Assembly (NCBI GenBank): GCA_963991985.1
Contig: CAXDRX010000002.1
Coordinates: 1-64,000 of the forward strand
DNA length: 64,000 nt
Reading direction: 5' to 3'
DNA from: MED-G17 sp963991985
GTDB taxonomy: Bacteria; Bacteroidota; Bacteroidia; NS11-12g; UBA9320
Positions 36,201-43,625 of the stretch are shown here, piece after piece. The stretch's first letter is position 1. Each line of letters opens with the position of its first letter. A program made the position numbers and the translations under genes. A model generated the notes under the pieces. That model saw nothing but the letters and a program-made list of their open reading frames with translations. It was not told where the DNA came from and searched no databases.

Positions 36201-37272
36201 AGTTGTAGGGTTCAAATTCGCCTAAGTCCATATAGGCAATAAGGTCTCTATTGTTATTGAAGCTTCGGTTTCGATTGGTTACCCAAACTTCTATGTAATT
36301 GATAAGGATATTGCTTTGCACAACAGGCAAAAGGGAAAGTGCTTCATTGTATTGATCCCTGAAAAATTGCCCCAAAAAGAAATGCCTGTTTGCTTCATAA
36401 TTGTGGGCTTGAATGTCAAATTCTGTTACTTGGGCTCCGCCATTGAGTTGCGTTTCTTTGGTTTCACCTTGTTGCTGTGTAAGTATGGTAGTAACATTTA
36501 ATCTGCCAAATTGTAGTTTTGTTTTGATGCCAAATAAGCTTTGACCACCCTTGATTAGGCTACCGTTCAAGGGCAAGGCTACATTCCCCAATTCAATATT
36601 TTTGAGAATATCATCTTCTTCCCCTTGCCAGTTCAGTTTCATTTGATTCTCAAAATCAAAAGTTGCCTCGGTATCGTAATTCCAGTTTACTTTTACCTTG
36701 TCTCCAATTTGACCATTGATGCCGAGCTGTAACTTGGTTTCAAAGTCGAATTGTCCATTTTTTTGCTGTCTTTGACTAAATTGGGGGTTTCTTACTGTGT
36801 TGAAATTTCCTCCAAAAGTAAGTTCTGCCGATCCGGTGGGACGAATATCGATGAGACCACCTCCAAAGATTTTGTCAAAAATTGGTGGGGACAAATAAAT
36901 TTTGGGTAAAATACCACTGCTTCGAACAAAGTTCTCTGCTTTGGACTTCTCTTGGAAATATGCTCGTTCTTGTTTCTTGGATTGCGCTTTGAAAAATGCA
37001 TCAAAACTTTGGGTTTCTGGCGGACCAATTTCTGTATTGCCAATCTGTTTTTTTAGCGTATATGTTTTGCTGATTGGATCGTATTCAAATTGTTCTGAAT
37101 AATTGGGTGAAGCTTTGAAATCCAATGGGTTTCTCCCTTTTTGATAAGGCTTAAAATCTTTGAAGGAATACGGTGATTTTAGGGAGTCGCTTTGCGCCCA
37201 AACCGTATGGGTAGGCACCATCCAAAACCCAACAGAGAAGAGACAAAAAAACCAAAATCTATGTATTTTCAC
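30235..37272 (-). CDS. sprA: T9SS outer-membrane translocon SprA/Sov
   Basis: This 2345-residue protein has a signal peptide ending at VWAQ, several repeated SprA-type beta-rich segments (PTGSAELTFGGNFNTVRNP; RPRSMGERGTSYIDDFEGAEIP; EVWFNEMRLTDFTNKGGYAANARL) and a C-terminal outer-membrane strand ending LTLRYTLQ. Length and motifs match SprA (gliding motility) and Sov, the very large single-chain barrel through which T9SS cargo crosses the outer membrane. It serves the four sorting-domain proteins in this window among others. It follows ruvA on the same strand, a gene order often seen in Bacteroidota. No interruption of the frame is visible. Confidence 0.97.
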   Translation of the reverse strand: MKIHRFWFFCLFSVGFWMVPTHTVWAQSDSLKSPYSFKDFKPYQKGRNPLDFKASPNYSEQFEYDPISKTYTLKKQIGNTEIGPPETQSFDAFFKAQSKKQERAYFQEKSKAENFVRSSGILPKIYLSPPIFDKIFGGGLIDIRPTGSAELTFGGNFNTVRNPQFSQRQQKNGQFDFETKLQLGINGQIGDKVKVNWNYDTEATFDFENQMKLNWQGEEDDILKNIELGNVALPLNGSLIKGGQSLFGIKTKLQFGRLNVTTILTQQQGETKETQLNGGAQVTEFDIQAHNYEANRHFFLGQFFRDQYNEALSLLPVVQSNILINYIEVWVTNRNRSFNNNRDLIAYMDLGEFEPYNSLLKDQGKSNPVPDNNSNLLFNKILSNPNFRQINSVLNQWNNTNTSMRVGQDITLLSNARLLTKNEYSINERLGYISLNTALNNDEVLAVAYDFTYNGVRYQVGEFTRDNPATIDNPAALTVKMLKGTLTKTNLPTWDLMMKNVYSLGSMGIQADDFRLNVVYADDPSGADLNYLPVEPQENQIYQKTLIDVLNLDNINRQNEAKPDGVFDFISGLTINTQTGRIIFPVLEPFGDHLKNKFLDPMGKQANYYAFNSLYDSTQWLAEQDVQHNKFFLKGSYRGTTTNEISLNSINVPRGSVRVTANGAALSEGSDYIVDYTLGKVKIINESILNSGASINVSSESNTLFNVQQKSLMGTRLDYQHSDKLFLGGTFMHMSERPLTPKVNIGEETILNSIWGGDIAYNTDSRFLTKLVDKLPFLETKEKSSINFTGEFAQIIPHRPRSMGERGTSYIDDFEGAEIPFDLKFWNYWKLASTPQGQNDLFPETSLDSTYNHHRAKLAWYSIDPVYQSVQNLTPEHLKNDPNQRSNHNVRSISQTEIFPELNLQQGQPRQQATLDLAFYPNLRGQYNYNAGILDKQGAIKQSEIEKSWGGITRRIETNDFQAANIDYIEIWVMDPFANDINQNSQTKGYLYINLGSVSEDVLPDQQKSYENGLPKEDNNENVDFTKFGRVSTLPAINNAFDNDPSARPFQDVGYDGLNDAAEQNYFKPFLEQIKQTHGENSVAFQKALNDPSADNYIHHRDEIYDNNQASILKRYQTFNGLEGNSSLDKLSNGIPKSNSVSPDDEDINNDFTLSLNEEYYQYKIEISREAFKVGQNYITDSVRVRPNLAAKIQPEEVTYYQLKVPIREYEKAVNGIQDFKSIRFMRMFMHGFNDSIILRFAQLQLVRADWRRYLEGLKYPPSVGPTPDQDENTEFVISTVNIVENSRREPIAYVVPPDFQRELDPTQPNTVQQNEQSLSLFVCGLKKGDARAAYKTNQLDIRNYKNLKMFVHAEGKDLSNGDVHAFVRLGTDLENNYYEYEIPLQITPEGAKSEQEIWPEINRLEVELETFNSAKLERQKFTSDPLAFFEKILPNGHIVRVKGLPDLSNVRSMMLGVRNPAGKIDGQENLCAEVWFNEMRLTDFTNKGGYAANARLVANLADFATINATGNYESIGFGGVDKTLNERSIDETIQYDLSSTFELGKFFPQKLGVTIPLYLGWGETFVNPKFYPLNPDVLLKTAIKNATDENEKKKIREAAQDYTSRYSINFTNVKKNRVGNAKSHLWDIENFNFSYAYQKIYRRNQVIEENIERIYRASIGYNYSSNAKPWQPFRNKVKSRKLSIIRDFNLSFLPQSLSFRTDIDRRYSELQNRNNDQFQAIVPRFFDKTFRINRTYSMRWNLTRSLKFDYSATANAWVEEPTGALNSQAKKDTVLNNLVNFGKLNDFNQTVNLNYTLPFTKIRKLSWINTTARYSGSYNWRLASPRAPYLGNTLQNSQSYTINSNLNFISFYNMFPALRKLNQRRTSKNKKEDSALSFKTLGKVLIMLKQAQFSYTVSRGTTLPGFKENIDLFGQNFLKQSPGWDFVFGEQKKEIRYNLAQQGYLSSSPVQNNLYIETLSEDLNGRATLEPFNGFRISLDFNKRTSENTQSMFRVDTTNQFNDFRDIGLNQNGTFSMSTILWKSSFESLDEELWTTSTYNQFLNNRFVIAQRLQAQQFTTVEAYQVSGFDQQVGVLDDSTGFPVGFNKNHPDVLLYSFLAAYRGQNAIKTRFNPFPNIPLPNWRINYNGLNKLLGIEKKVTNLNLSHAYSANYSVGSYISSLDFGSENFLERGNSLTPFYQYQGGITLVERITPLLGIDITLKNGLTVKFETKRNRNLNLNLNNAQMVEQRNKEWVLGMGFRSTRLRIPLNFQGKRLKLDNDLNFRMDVSVRDGVTIVRKIDSDVNTPTAGNRLVSIKPTLDYLLNKNLNLRAFYNRTVNEPRTTYSFPTALTNFGLTLRYTLQ

Positions 37273-37327
37273 AGGATATAATTTCCTCTACGGTACAACG
37301 AAACTATAATGCAAAACGCATTTATGT

Positions 37328-37918
37328 CTACAATATTTTAAGAGAGTGCTTAATTAAATTTTCTGCTGTTGGTTCTTCGCCTGATTCTTGGGCTACTTTT
37401 CTCAATGCTTTTTCAGCAGCGATTCTACCAAAACCTAGTGCCAATAGGGCATCAAGAGCTTGTTGTTGGACATTGGTTGCGGGTTCAGCTTGGTTGATTT
37501 CACCGAGGTCGATTTTTAGCATTTTTTCTTTTAAATCCAAAACAAGTCTTTGTGCAGCTTTTGGTCCAATTCCCTTAATTGATTTAAGCAAGGCAATATT
37601 GTCGGTACGAATGGCCATAGCAATTTCTTCTGCTTGGTAGGTGGAAAGTACTATTCTTGCTGTGGCTGGGCCAACGCCTGAAACGCCAATCAAATGGTTG
37701 AACATACTTTTTTCAGCTGGTTTAAAAAATCCGTAAAGGTCAAAGGTGTCTTCGCGAATGACAGGGGTTACAAAAAGTTTTACTTTTTGGTTGATTCCAT
37801 TTTTAATTTCATTAAAGGTGTTTACTGAAATGGAAAGGTAATAACCAACACCATTTACATCTAAAATGCAATAGGTGGGCTCTACTTGAGACAATTGCCC
37901 GTGAAGGTAAGCAAACAT
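37328..37918 (-). CDS. ruvA: Holliday junction branch migration protein RuvA
   Basis: The 196-residue protein has the three RuvA domains: an OB-fold N-terminus (MFAYLHGQLSQVEPTYCILDVNGVGYYL), tandem helix-hairpin-helix motifs (LIGVSGVGPATARIVLS and LKSIKGIGPKAAQRLVLDLK), and a C-terminal domain of about 45 residues (ALDALLALGFGRIAAEKALRK) that contacts RuvB. It binds Holliday junctions and works with RuvB and RuvC in recombination. It lies 56 nt upstream of sprA on the reverse strand. Length is normal. Confidence 0.98.
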   Translation of the reverse strand: MFAYLHGQLSQVEPTYCILDVNGVGYYLSISVNTFNEIKNGINQKVKLFVTPVIREDTFDLYGFFKPAEKSMFNHLIGVSGVGPATARIVLSTYQAEEIAMAIRTDNIALLKSIKGIGPKAAQRLVLDLKEKMLKIDLGEINQAEPATNVQQQALDALLALGFGRIAAEKALRKVAQESGEEPTAENLIKHSLKIL

Positions 37919-37970
37919 AGTGCAAAGTAACCCTAATATTTTGGTTGTGACATTCTTTGTACTTTCGAAT

Positions 37971-38852
37971 GTGGCATTTTGGAAAATTCATGTATATGCG
38001 TTTGTTGTTCAATTGATTTATGCAGCCAATTACAGTTTGGCAAAAATGGTGATGCCATTGTACATAAAGCCTTATGCATTTATCCTTGTTCGGGTATTGG
38101 GGGCTACTCTGTTGTTTTTTGCTTTGTCTTTTTTTGTTAAAAACAAAAAAAACATTGCTTGGAGCGACGTTCCAAAAGTTGTTTTTGCTTCTCTTTTTGG
38201 AGTGGTATTCAACATGCTTTTATTTTTTAAAGGCCTAAGTCTTACAACACCCATCAATGCTTCTATTATCATGTTAACCGCACCGCTATTTGTATATATT
38301 TTTGGACTTTTTAAAGATGGATCATTCATTGGTTTGAAAAGTTTATTCGGTTTGATTTTAAGCTTGTCTGGTGCTTTGTTTCTTGTCGGTTGGGGGGGCT
38401 TTAGCACGTATTCTATTCATATGGTGGGCAATGTGCTGATTTTGCTAAATGCTATGAGCTATGGCTTCTATTTGGTTTATGTAAAAAAATTGACGGAGAA
38501 ATATTCCAGCCTAAGTCTTATTCAATGGCTTTTTCTATCAGGTCTTGTTTTTGTTTTGCCTGTGGGATTTTCAGAATTACATCAAATTGAACTTTCTCGT
38601 TGGTCTGCCATGGTTTATGGTATACTCGGATTTGTAGTGTTGGGGACAACTTTTTTAACATATTTACTAAATTTTGAAATTATAAAGCACGGTGGTTCGG
38701 TGTTGGCGGGCAGTTATATTTACTTACAACCCGCATTGGCCACCATGATTGCCATATTTTTGGGTACAGACGAGCTCAGTAACAGAAAGATAATCTGTAC
38801 CTTTGTTCTGATTCTAGGTTTATACTTGATTAATTCAAAAAAAAATGGCTAG
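37971..38852 (+). CDS. EamA/DMT-family transporter
   Basis: The inner-membrane protein of about 293 residues has ten predicted helices in two EamA repeats, with KIHVYAFVVQLIYAANYSLAKMVMP at the start and a second repeat containing GSVLAGSYIYLQPALATMIAIFLGTDEL. DMT transporters export or import small metabolites; the substrate cannot be read here. The reading frame is open from a GTG at 37920, but homologues start close to the first helix, so I prefer GTG 37971. It overlaps the yicC start by 8 nt and leads a forward operon with yicC, gmk and nadD. Confidence 0.85.
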   Translation: MAFWKIHVYAFVVQLIYAANYSLAKMVMPLYIKPYAFILVRVLGATLLFFALSFFVKNKKNIAWSDVPKVVFASLFGVVFNMLLFFKGLSLTTPINASIIMLTAPLFVYIFGLFKDGSFIGLKSLFGLILSLSGALFLVGWGGFSTYSIHMVGNVLILLNAMSYGFYLVYVKKLTEKYSSLSLIQWLFLSGLVFVLPVGFSELHQIELSRWSAMVYGILGFVVLGTTFLTYLLNFEIIKHGGSVLAGSYIYLQPALATMIAIFLGTDELSNRKIICTFVLILGLYLINSKKNG

Positions 38853-39720
38853 CTTGTACTCTATGACGGGCTATGGCAGTGCGCTTTTGGAAACAGAAAC
38901 GTTTATTGCCAGAGTAGAACTAAGATCGGTCAATGCAAAATTCTTTGAATGCAATTTGCATTTGCCTCGTTTGTTACACGAAAAAGAACATGAAATAAGA
39001 AATTTGTTGTCCACCATTCTAGAGCGAGGAACCATCCATTTAACTCTTCGTTTGGACTGGAAGTCCAAAGCTTCCAAAAAGGTAGTAATCAATGAAAATT
39101 TATTTAAAAATTATTTTGAGAAATTTAGCCAATTGGCTAAAAATATCTCTTCAAGTTACGATGTTTTTCGCATCGCACTAAACCAGCCTGAAGTTTTAAA
39201 AACAGAGGAAAATATTTGGGAGGAAGATTGGTGGGTTTTACTGAAAGAAGCTATTGAAAATGCTGCCAATGAGTTGAAAGAATTTCGGGCACAAGAAGGA
39301 TTGGTAATTGAGAAAATTCTAATGAACAATATCAAGGAGATAGAGAGACTCCTAAAAGCTTTACCTCAATTTGAAGCAAAAAGGTTGGACAATTTGCGAC
39401 AAAAATTAAACGATTTGTTTATCAAATATCAAGTGGATCAGCGTATTGACCAGGCTCGTCTAGAACAAGAGCTAGTTTACTATATTGAAAAGTATGATAT
39501 CAAAGAAGAGAAAGACCGCTTGGCCAGCCATTGCCAGTTTTTTTCTGAAACCATTCAAGAAAATCCTAAAGGTAAAAAGTTGGGATTTATTTGCCAAGAA
39601 ATGGGTAGAGAAATCAATACAATTGGTTCAAAAGCAAATCATATTGACATCCAAAAAAAGGTGGTAATAATGAAGGAAAACCTTGAACAGATGAAAGAAC
39701 AAATCATGAATATAGCCTAA
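38845..39720 (+). CDS. yicC: YicC/YloC family endoribonuclease
   Basis: The 291-residue protein carries the YicC signatures: SMTGYGSALLE at the N-terminus, VELRSVNAKFFECNLHLP, and the C-terminal IGSKANHIDIQKKVVIMKENLEQMKEQIMNI. YicC-type proteins have been shown to be RNases acting on small RNAs or mRNAs. It overlaps the preceding transporter gene by 8 nt and shares the TAATG stop/start with gmk. The yicC-gmk pairing is common in bacteria and supports the call. Confidence 0.94.
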   Translation: MASLYSMTGYGSALLETETFIARVELRSVNAKFFECNLHLPRLLHEKEHEIRNLLSTILERGTIHLTLRLDWKSKASKKVVINENLFKNYFEKFSQLAKNISSSYDVFRIALNQPEVLKTEENIWEEDWWVLLKEAIENAANELKEFRAQEGLVIEKILMNNIKEIERLLKALPQFEAKRLDNLRQKLNDLFIKYQVDQRIDQARLEQELVYYIEKYDIKEEKDRLASHCQFFSETIQENPKGKKLGFICQEMGREINTIGSKANHIDIQKKVVIMKENLEQMKEQIMNIA

Positions 39721-40298
39721 TGGGAAAGAAGAATAGGTTGATTGTATTTTCAGCGCCTTCTGGTTCAGGGAAAACAACGGTGGTTAAGCATTTGATGAGC
39801 CAATTTCAGGACAAAATATCTTTTTCCGTGTCGGCAACAACAAGAAGCAAAAGACCGAATGAACGAGATGGCAAAGATTATTATTTCTATGACTTAGCAA
39901 GATTTCAAAATGAGTTGAAAAATGGCAATTTTGTTGAACACGAGGAGGTATACAAGGGGCTATACTATGGAACATTGAAGAGTGAAGTAGAAGCAATATG
40001 GGCGCAGGGGAAAGCTGTGATTTTTGATGTAGATGTAATCGGTGGACTTAAAATAAAAGAGAAGTTTGGTGATCAAGTTTTGGCTGTTTTTCTCAAACCG
40101 CCTTCCTTAGAAATTCTTTTGAAGAGACTAGAAAATAGAAGCACAGAAGTAGAACACCAATTGCAAGAGAGAATTCAAAAAGCACGGGAGGAATTGAAAT
40201 TTGAAAATCAATTTGATGTGATTATTGTGAATGACCATTTAGACTATACTTTTGCACAAGCAGAATTAATTGTAAATCAATTTCTAAGCATAAAATGA
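39720..40298 (+). CDS. gmk: Guanylate kinase
   Basis: The 192-residue enzyme has the P-loop FSAPSGSGKTT near the N-terminus, the GMP-binding SVSATTRSKRPNERDGKDYYF stretch, and the lid-region YGTLKSEVEAIWAQGKAVIFDVDVIGGLKIK. It phosphorylates GMP to GDP with ATP. It overlaps yicC by one base and nadD by 4 nt, so the four forward genes form one translationally coupled operon. Confidence 0.97.
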   Translation: MGKKNRLIVFSAPSGSGKTTVVKHLMSQFQDKISFSVSATTRSKRPNERDGKDYYFYDLARFQNELKNGNFVEHEEVYKGLYYGTLKSEVEAIWAQGKAVIFDVDVIGGLKIKEKFGDQVLAVFLKPPSLEILLKRLENRSTEVEHQLQERIQKAREELKFENQFDVIIVNDHLDYTFAQAELIVNQFLSIK

Positions 40299-40864
40299 GG
40301 GTAGGTCTTTTTTTTGGTTCCTTTAATCCGATTCATCAAGGGCATTTGATCATTGGTCAATTCATTCTTAATCAAGCCAATTTAGATGAAATTTGGTATG
40401 TGGTGAGTCCCCAAAATCCATTAAAAACGCCCAAAGACTTATTCGATGAAAAAGATCGACTAAAGATGGTCCAGATGGCGGTTGCAACCAATCCTCAGTT
40501 CAAAGCATCTGATATTGAATTTGATATGCCTCGTCCATCTTATACATCCTCTACCCTCAAAAAGTTGCAAAAAGAAAACCCCAAGGATGAATTTACTTTA
40601 ATTATGGGTACAGACAACCTTCAACATTTTGACAAATGGAAAGATTTTGAAGATATCCTAATGGAAAACGATGTGATTGCTTATTTCCGAGAAGGATTTG
40701 CTGGTGGAGAATATGCAAAGAATCAAAAAGTTCGGGTAATGAAGGGGCCGGTATTGAATATTGCGAGCACCTTAATTCGTGGTTTGCTTAGAATGGGCAG
40801 ACCCATCACCTATATGGTTCCAGAAAAAGTTGAACAATACCTCAAAAAACTTCAAGAAAAATAG
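40295..40864 (+). CDS. nadD: Nicotinate-nucleotide adenylyltransferase
   Basis: The 189-residue enzyme shows the nucleotidyltransferase motif FFGSFNPIHQGHLIIG at the N-terminus, WYVVSPQNPLK, LIMGTDNLQHFDKW, and the second signature IASTLIRGLLRMGRP near the C-terminus (ISSTxIR type). It makes nicotinic acid adenine dinucleotide in NAD synthesis. It is the last gene of the forward operon and ends 4 nt before the convergent rpoD stop. Confidence 0.96.
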   Translation: MRVGLFFGSFNPIHQGHLIIGQFILNQANLDEIWYVVSPQNPLKTPKDLFDEKDRLKMVQMAVATNPQFKASDIEFDMPRPSYTSSTLKKLQKENPKDEFTLIMGTDNLQHFDKWKDFEDILMENDVIAYFREGFAGGEYAKNQKVRVMKGPVLNIASTLIRGLLRMGRPITYMVPEKVEQYLKKLQEK

Positions 40865-40868
40865 CGAA

Positions 40869-41735
40869 TTATTGGCCCAAATAGGACTTCAAGATTTTGC
40901 TCTTGCTTGATTTTCGCAATCTTCTGAGTGCTTTCTCTTTGATTTGTCTTACTCGTTCACGGGTTAGACCTACTTTTTCGCTGATATCTTCCAGAGTATG
41001 CGCGGGGCCTCCATCTAAGCCGTAATAGTATCTCAGGACATCCCTTTCTTTTTCGGCCAAGGTAGAAATGACCCGATTGATTTCTTTTTGCAAGGATTCC
41101 TTCATCAAGGGTTGATCTGGCTTGGGTTCGTCATTGGTATCCAAAACACCTAAAAGTGTATTGTCTTCTCCCTCAGTGAGCGGAGCGTCAATACTTAAGT
41201 GTCTTCCTGATGTTTTGAAAGCATTTTCTACTTCGGAAGTTTGAATATCCAATTCTTGTGCGATTTCTTCGGGTGTTGGCTCCCTCTCATGTTCTTGTTC
41301 TAGTTTGGCAGCAGTTGCAGAAATTCGACCAATACTACCCACCTTATTGAGTGGCAAACGTACAATTCTTGACTGGTCTGCAAGTGCTTGCAATATACTT
41401 TGCCGAATCCACCAAACAGCATACGAGATAAACTTAAAACCTCGTGTTTCATCAAACCTTTTTGCTGCTTTTATCAAACCTAAATTTCCTTCATTTATGA
41501 GATCTCCTAGGGTTAAGCCTTGGTTTTGGTACTGTTTAGATACAGAAACAACAAATCGTAAGTTGGCATTAACCAATTTTTCAAGCGCGGCTTGGTCTCC
41601 CTCTCTGATCCTTCTAGCCAATTCAACTTCCTCTTGGGCGTCTATCATAGGCACCTTGCTTATCTCATTAAGATATTTGTCTAGTGACTTATTCTCTCGA
41701 TTGGTAAACTGCTTGCTTATTTTGAGTTGTCTCAT
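40869..41735 (-). CDS. rpoD: Primary sigma factor RpoD/SigA
   Basis: The 288-residue protein lacks a long region 1.1, as is usual for the Bacteroidota primary sigma factor. It starts MRQLKISKQFTNRENKSLD and contains region 1.2 (YLNEISKVPMI), region 2 (RFVVSVSKQYQNQGLTLGDLINEGNLGLIKAAKRFD, FISYAVWWIRQSILQAL), region 3, and region 4 with the helix-turn-helix TLEDISEKVGLTRERVRQI. It directs RNA polymerase to TAnnTTTG/TTTG promoters such as those noted in this window. A longer frame extends upstream, but ATG 41735 is the conserved start. Confidence 0.97.
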   Translation of the reverse strand: MRQLKISKQFTNRENKSLDKYLNEISKVPMIDAQEEVELARRIREGDQAALEKLVNANLRFVVSVSKQYQNQGLTLGDLINEGNLGLIKAAKRFDETRGFKFISYAVWWIRQSILQALADQSRIVRLPLNKVGSIGRISATAAKLEQEHEREPTPEEIAQELDIQTSEVENAFKTSGRHLSIDAPLTEGEDNTLLGVLDTNDEPKPDQPLMKESLQKEINRVISTLAEKERDVLRYYYGLDGGPAHTLEDISEKVGLTRERVRQIKEKALRRLRKSSKSKILKSYLGQ

Positions 41736-41777
41736 ACGAATTTTTGGTGAATCTGCTCTGCTCCGAAATAGAACATT

Positions 41778-41785
41778 CAAAGGTA
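41778..41785 (-). promoter_or_regulatory. -7 promoter element for rpoD
   Basis: The reverse strand reads TACCTTTG, an exact TAnnTTTG match, 42 nt before the chosen start. The predicted leader is about 35 nt. Confidence 0.5.
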
Positions 41786-41873
41786 AAAAATATTTCAACG
41801 TGCTCGGTACTTCTTTGCCTATATTTTTTCATTCTTTACACGCTTCAATATCCAACAAATAGTTTCGCTGGAA

Positions 41874-41881
41874 TACTTTTG
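41874..41881 (+). promoter_or_regulatory. -7 promoter element for icd
   Basis: TACTTTTG matches TAnnTTTG and ends 7 nt before ATG 41889, which would give a leaderless or nearly leaderless transcript. Confidence 0.5.
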
Positions 41882-41888
41882 CAGTGAG

Positions 41889-43325
41889 ATGAGTCAAAAG
41901 CTTAGCGTTTGTGTGGCCAAAGGAGACGGAATTGGTCCTGAAATAATGGATTCCGTACTTCAAATTTTTGAATGCGCGGAAGTCCCTTTGCAATATCATT
42001 TTGTTGAGATGGGAAAGGCCATTTATGACAAAGGATTTTCTTCAGGAATGACCGAAGAAGCAAAAGAAAACATCGAAAAGTATGGCTTGTTGTTTAAAGG
42101 TCCCATGGAAACCCCTAAAGGAGGAGGGGTCAAAAGTATAAATGTTACTGCGCGAAAATTATGGAATACGCACTCCAATATCAGAACTTTCAAAACCATT
42201 CCTGGGGTTGAGACCATTTTCTCCAAAGCAGGGTTGGATATAAATATAACTGTGGTAAGGGAAAATATAGAAGATACCTACGGAGGGATTGAACATTTTA
42301 TTACCAATGAAGTAGCTGTTTCCAGAAGAATCATAAGCAAACCAGGATCTCAACAAGTGATTAGAAATGCTTTTGAGACCACCATCAAAAAGGGGAACAA
42401 AAAAATTTGTTGCGCGCACAAGGCCAATATAATGAAGCAAACCGATGGTTTGTTTTTACAAACCTTTTATGAAATCGCAAAGGAGTATCCTGAAATTGAG
42501 GTTCAAGATATGATAGTAGATGCCTTATGTATGCAACTGGTGAGACAGCCCCAAAATTTCGAAACAATTGTATTGACCAACTTACAAGGGGATATTGTTA
42601 GTGATTTGTGCGCAGGACTAGTCGGCGGACTCGGATTTGCTCCCTCTGCAAACATTGGAGACCAAATGATGATTTTTGAAGCAGTTCATGGAACAGCTCC
42701 AGACATTGCAGGAAAAAACTTGGCCAACCCTACATCCCTTTTATTGAGCGGAACGGTCATGCTGCGCCAATTGAATTTAAATCAGCATGCTGAACTATTG
42801 GAAAAATCCCTAGAAATGGCCATTGAAAAGGGTGCACATACGGGCGACTTTGGTGGAAGCAATTCTCAAAGTTTAACTACCTCTGCGTATACTAAGGCGA
42901 TTGTTGATTGTGTGGAATCATTAAAAAATAATTATCGGCTCGATCAAAAGCCAGTTCACGAGCATAAAGTCCCCAAACAAAATAGAATTTTACAAAACGA
43001 TTCCTGTCAACTTTTTGAGGACGGGATAGATGTGTTTATAAAATCTGATGAATTGCCAGAAGAAATTGCAGAAAAAACCCAAAGGGCCATTTCAAAAAAT
43101 ATTCGACTAAGTTGTATTACCAATCGTGGTACTTTGGTATGGCCAACACGATCTGTTTTCACGGATTTGGTGAATTCTTATTGCTTGAGATTTATCAAAA
43201 CAAACAAGGATATTGGTCTGCTAGATGAAATTTTGATTTTACAGAAATATTTCGAAATAAGTTCAACAGAAAAGTTGTATCGAACCGAGGAAAAAAAAGT
43301 ATACAGTTTGGCCCAAGGACAGTAA
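41889..43325 (+). CDS. icd: Isocitrate dehydrogenase (NADP type, long form)
   Basis: The 478-residue enzyme belongs to the isocitrate/isopropylmalate dehydrogenase family: VAKGDGIGPEIM at the N-terminus, the substrate loop SINVTARKLWNTHSNIRTFKTIPG, TVVRENIEDTYGG, KANIMKQTDGLF with the catalytic Lys, and HGTAPDIAGKNLANPTS near the cofactor site. A C-terminal extension of about 130 residues (SCQLFEDGIDVFIKSDELPEEI...) matches the long form known from Thermus and Bacteroidota. It converts isocitrate to 2-oxoglutarate in the TCA cycle. The cofactor cannot be settled by eye. A -7 element lies directly before the start. Confidence 0.94.
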   Translation: MSQKLSVCVAKGDGIGPEIMDSVLQIFECAEVPLQYHFVEMGKAIYDKGFSSGMTEEAKENIEKYGLLFKGPMETPKGGGVKSINVTARKLWNTHSNIRTFKTIPGVETIFSKAGLDINITVVRENIEDTYGGIEHFITNEVAVSRRIISKPGSQQVIRNAFETTIKKGNKKICCAHKANIMKQTDGLFLQTFYEIAKEYPEIEVQDMIVDALCMQLVRQPQNFETIVLTNLQGDIVSDLCAGLVGGLGFAPSANIGDQMMIFEAVHGTAPDIAGKNLANPTSLLLSGTVMLRQLNLNQHAELLEKSLEMAIEKGAHTGDFGGSNSQSLTTSAYTKAIVDCVESLKNNYRLDQKPVHEHKVPKQNRILQNDSCQLFEDGIDVFIKSDELPEEIAEKTQRAISKNIRLSCITNRGTLVWPTRSVFTDLVNSYCLRFIKTNKDIGLLDEILILQKYFEISSTEKLYRTEEKKVYSLAQGQ

Positions 43326-43332
43326 GTTGTTT

Positions 43333-43449
43333 CTAAAAATCAGTAGGACAACCACATTTTTTATTTGAAAAACTAGAGCTTTTACAAGCGCTGAAGCTCA
43401 TACCAATCAGCAAAACCACCAAAAGCATTCTCAACCATTTTCGGTTCAT
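43333..43449 (-). CDS. 38-residue lipoprotein with a CGCP tail
   Basis: From ATG 43449 the frame codes for 38 residues: a signal segment MNRKWLRMLLVVLLIG, a lipobox-like FSAC, and a short mature tail ending KKCGCPTDF. The reverse-strand sequence upstream has an exact -7 element (43481-43474) placed to give an 18-nt leader, which supports this start over longer ones. Tiny lipoproteins with a C-terminal Cys-x-Cys-Pro motif are, as far as I recall, seen in other Bacteroidota, with no known function. The two tail cysteines could bind metal. Confidence 0.65.
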   Translation of the reverse strand: MNRKWLRMLLVVLLIGMSFSACKSSSFSNKKCGCPTDF

Positions 43450-43473
43450 TTTACAAAGGAAATTAATTTGGGT

Positions 43474-43481
43474 CAAATGTA
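43474..43481 (-). promoter_or_regulatory. -7 promoter element for the 38-residue lipoprotein
   Basis: The reverse strand reads TACATTTG, an exact TAnnTTTG match, ending 24 nt before ATG 43449. Confidence 0.5.
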
Positions 43482-43625
43482 TCTTAATTCTAAAAATTTT
43501 GACATTGGGCCTTGCACCTTTTCCTTGATTGACAAGAAGATTTGCACGAACCAAAGACAAAAACCAAGGCAAAACTTATTATTGTGATTCACTGTCAACG
43601 CATTGCAAAATTGAAAACGACTCAA

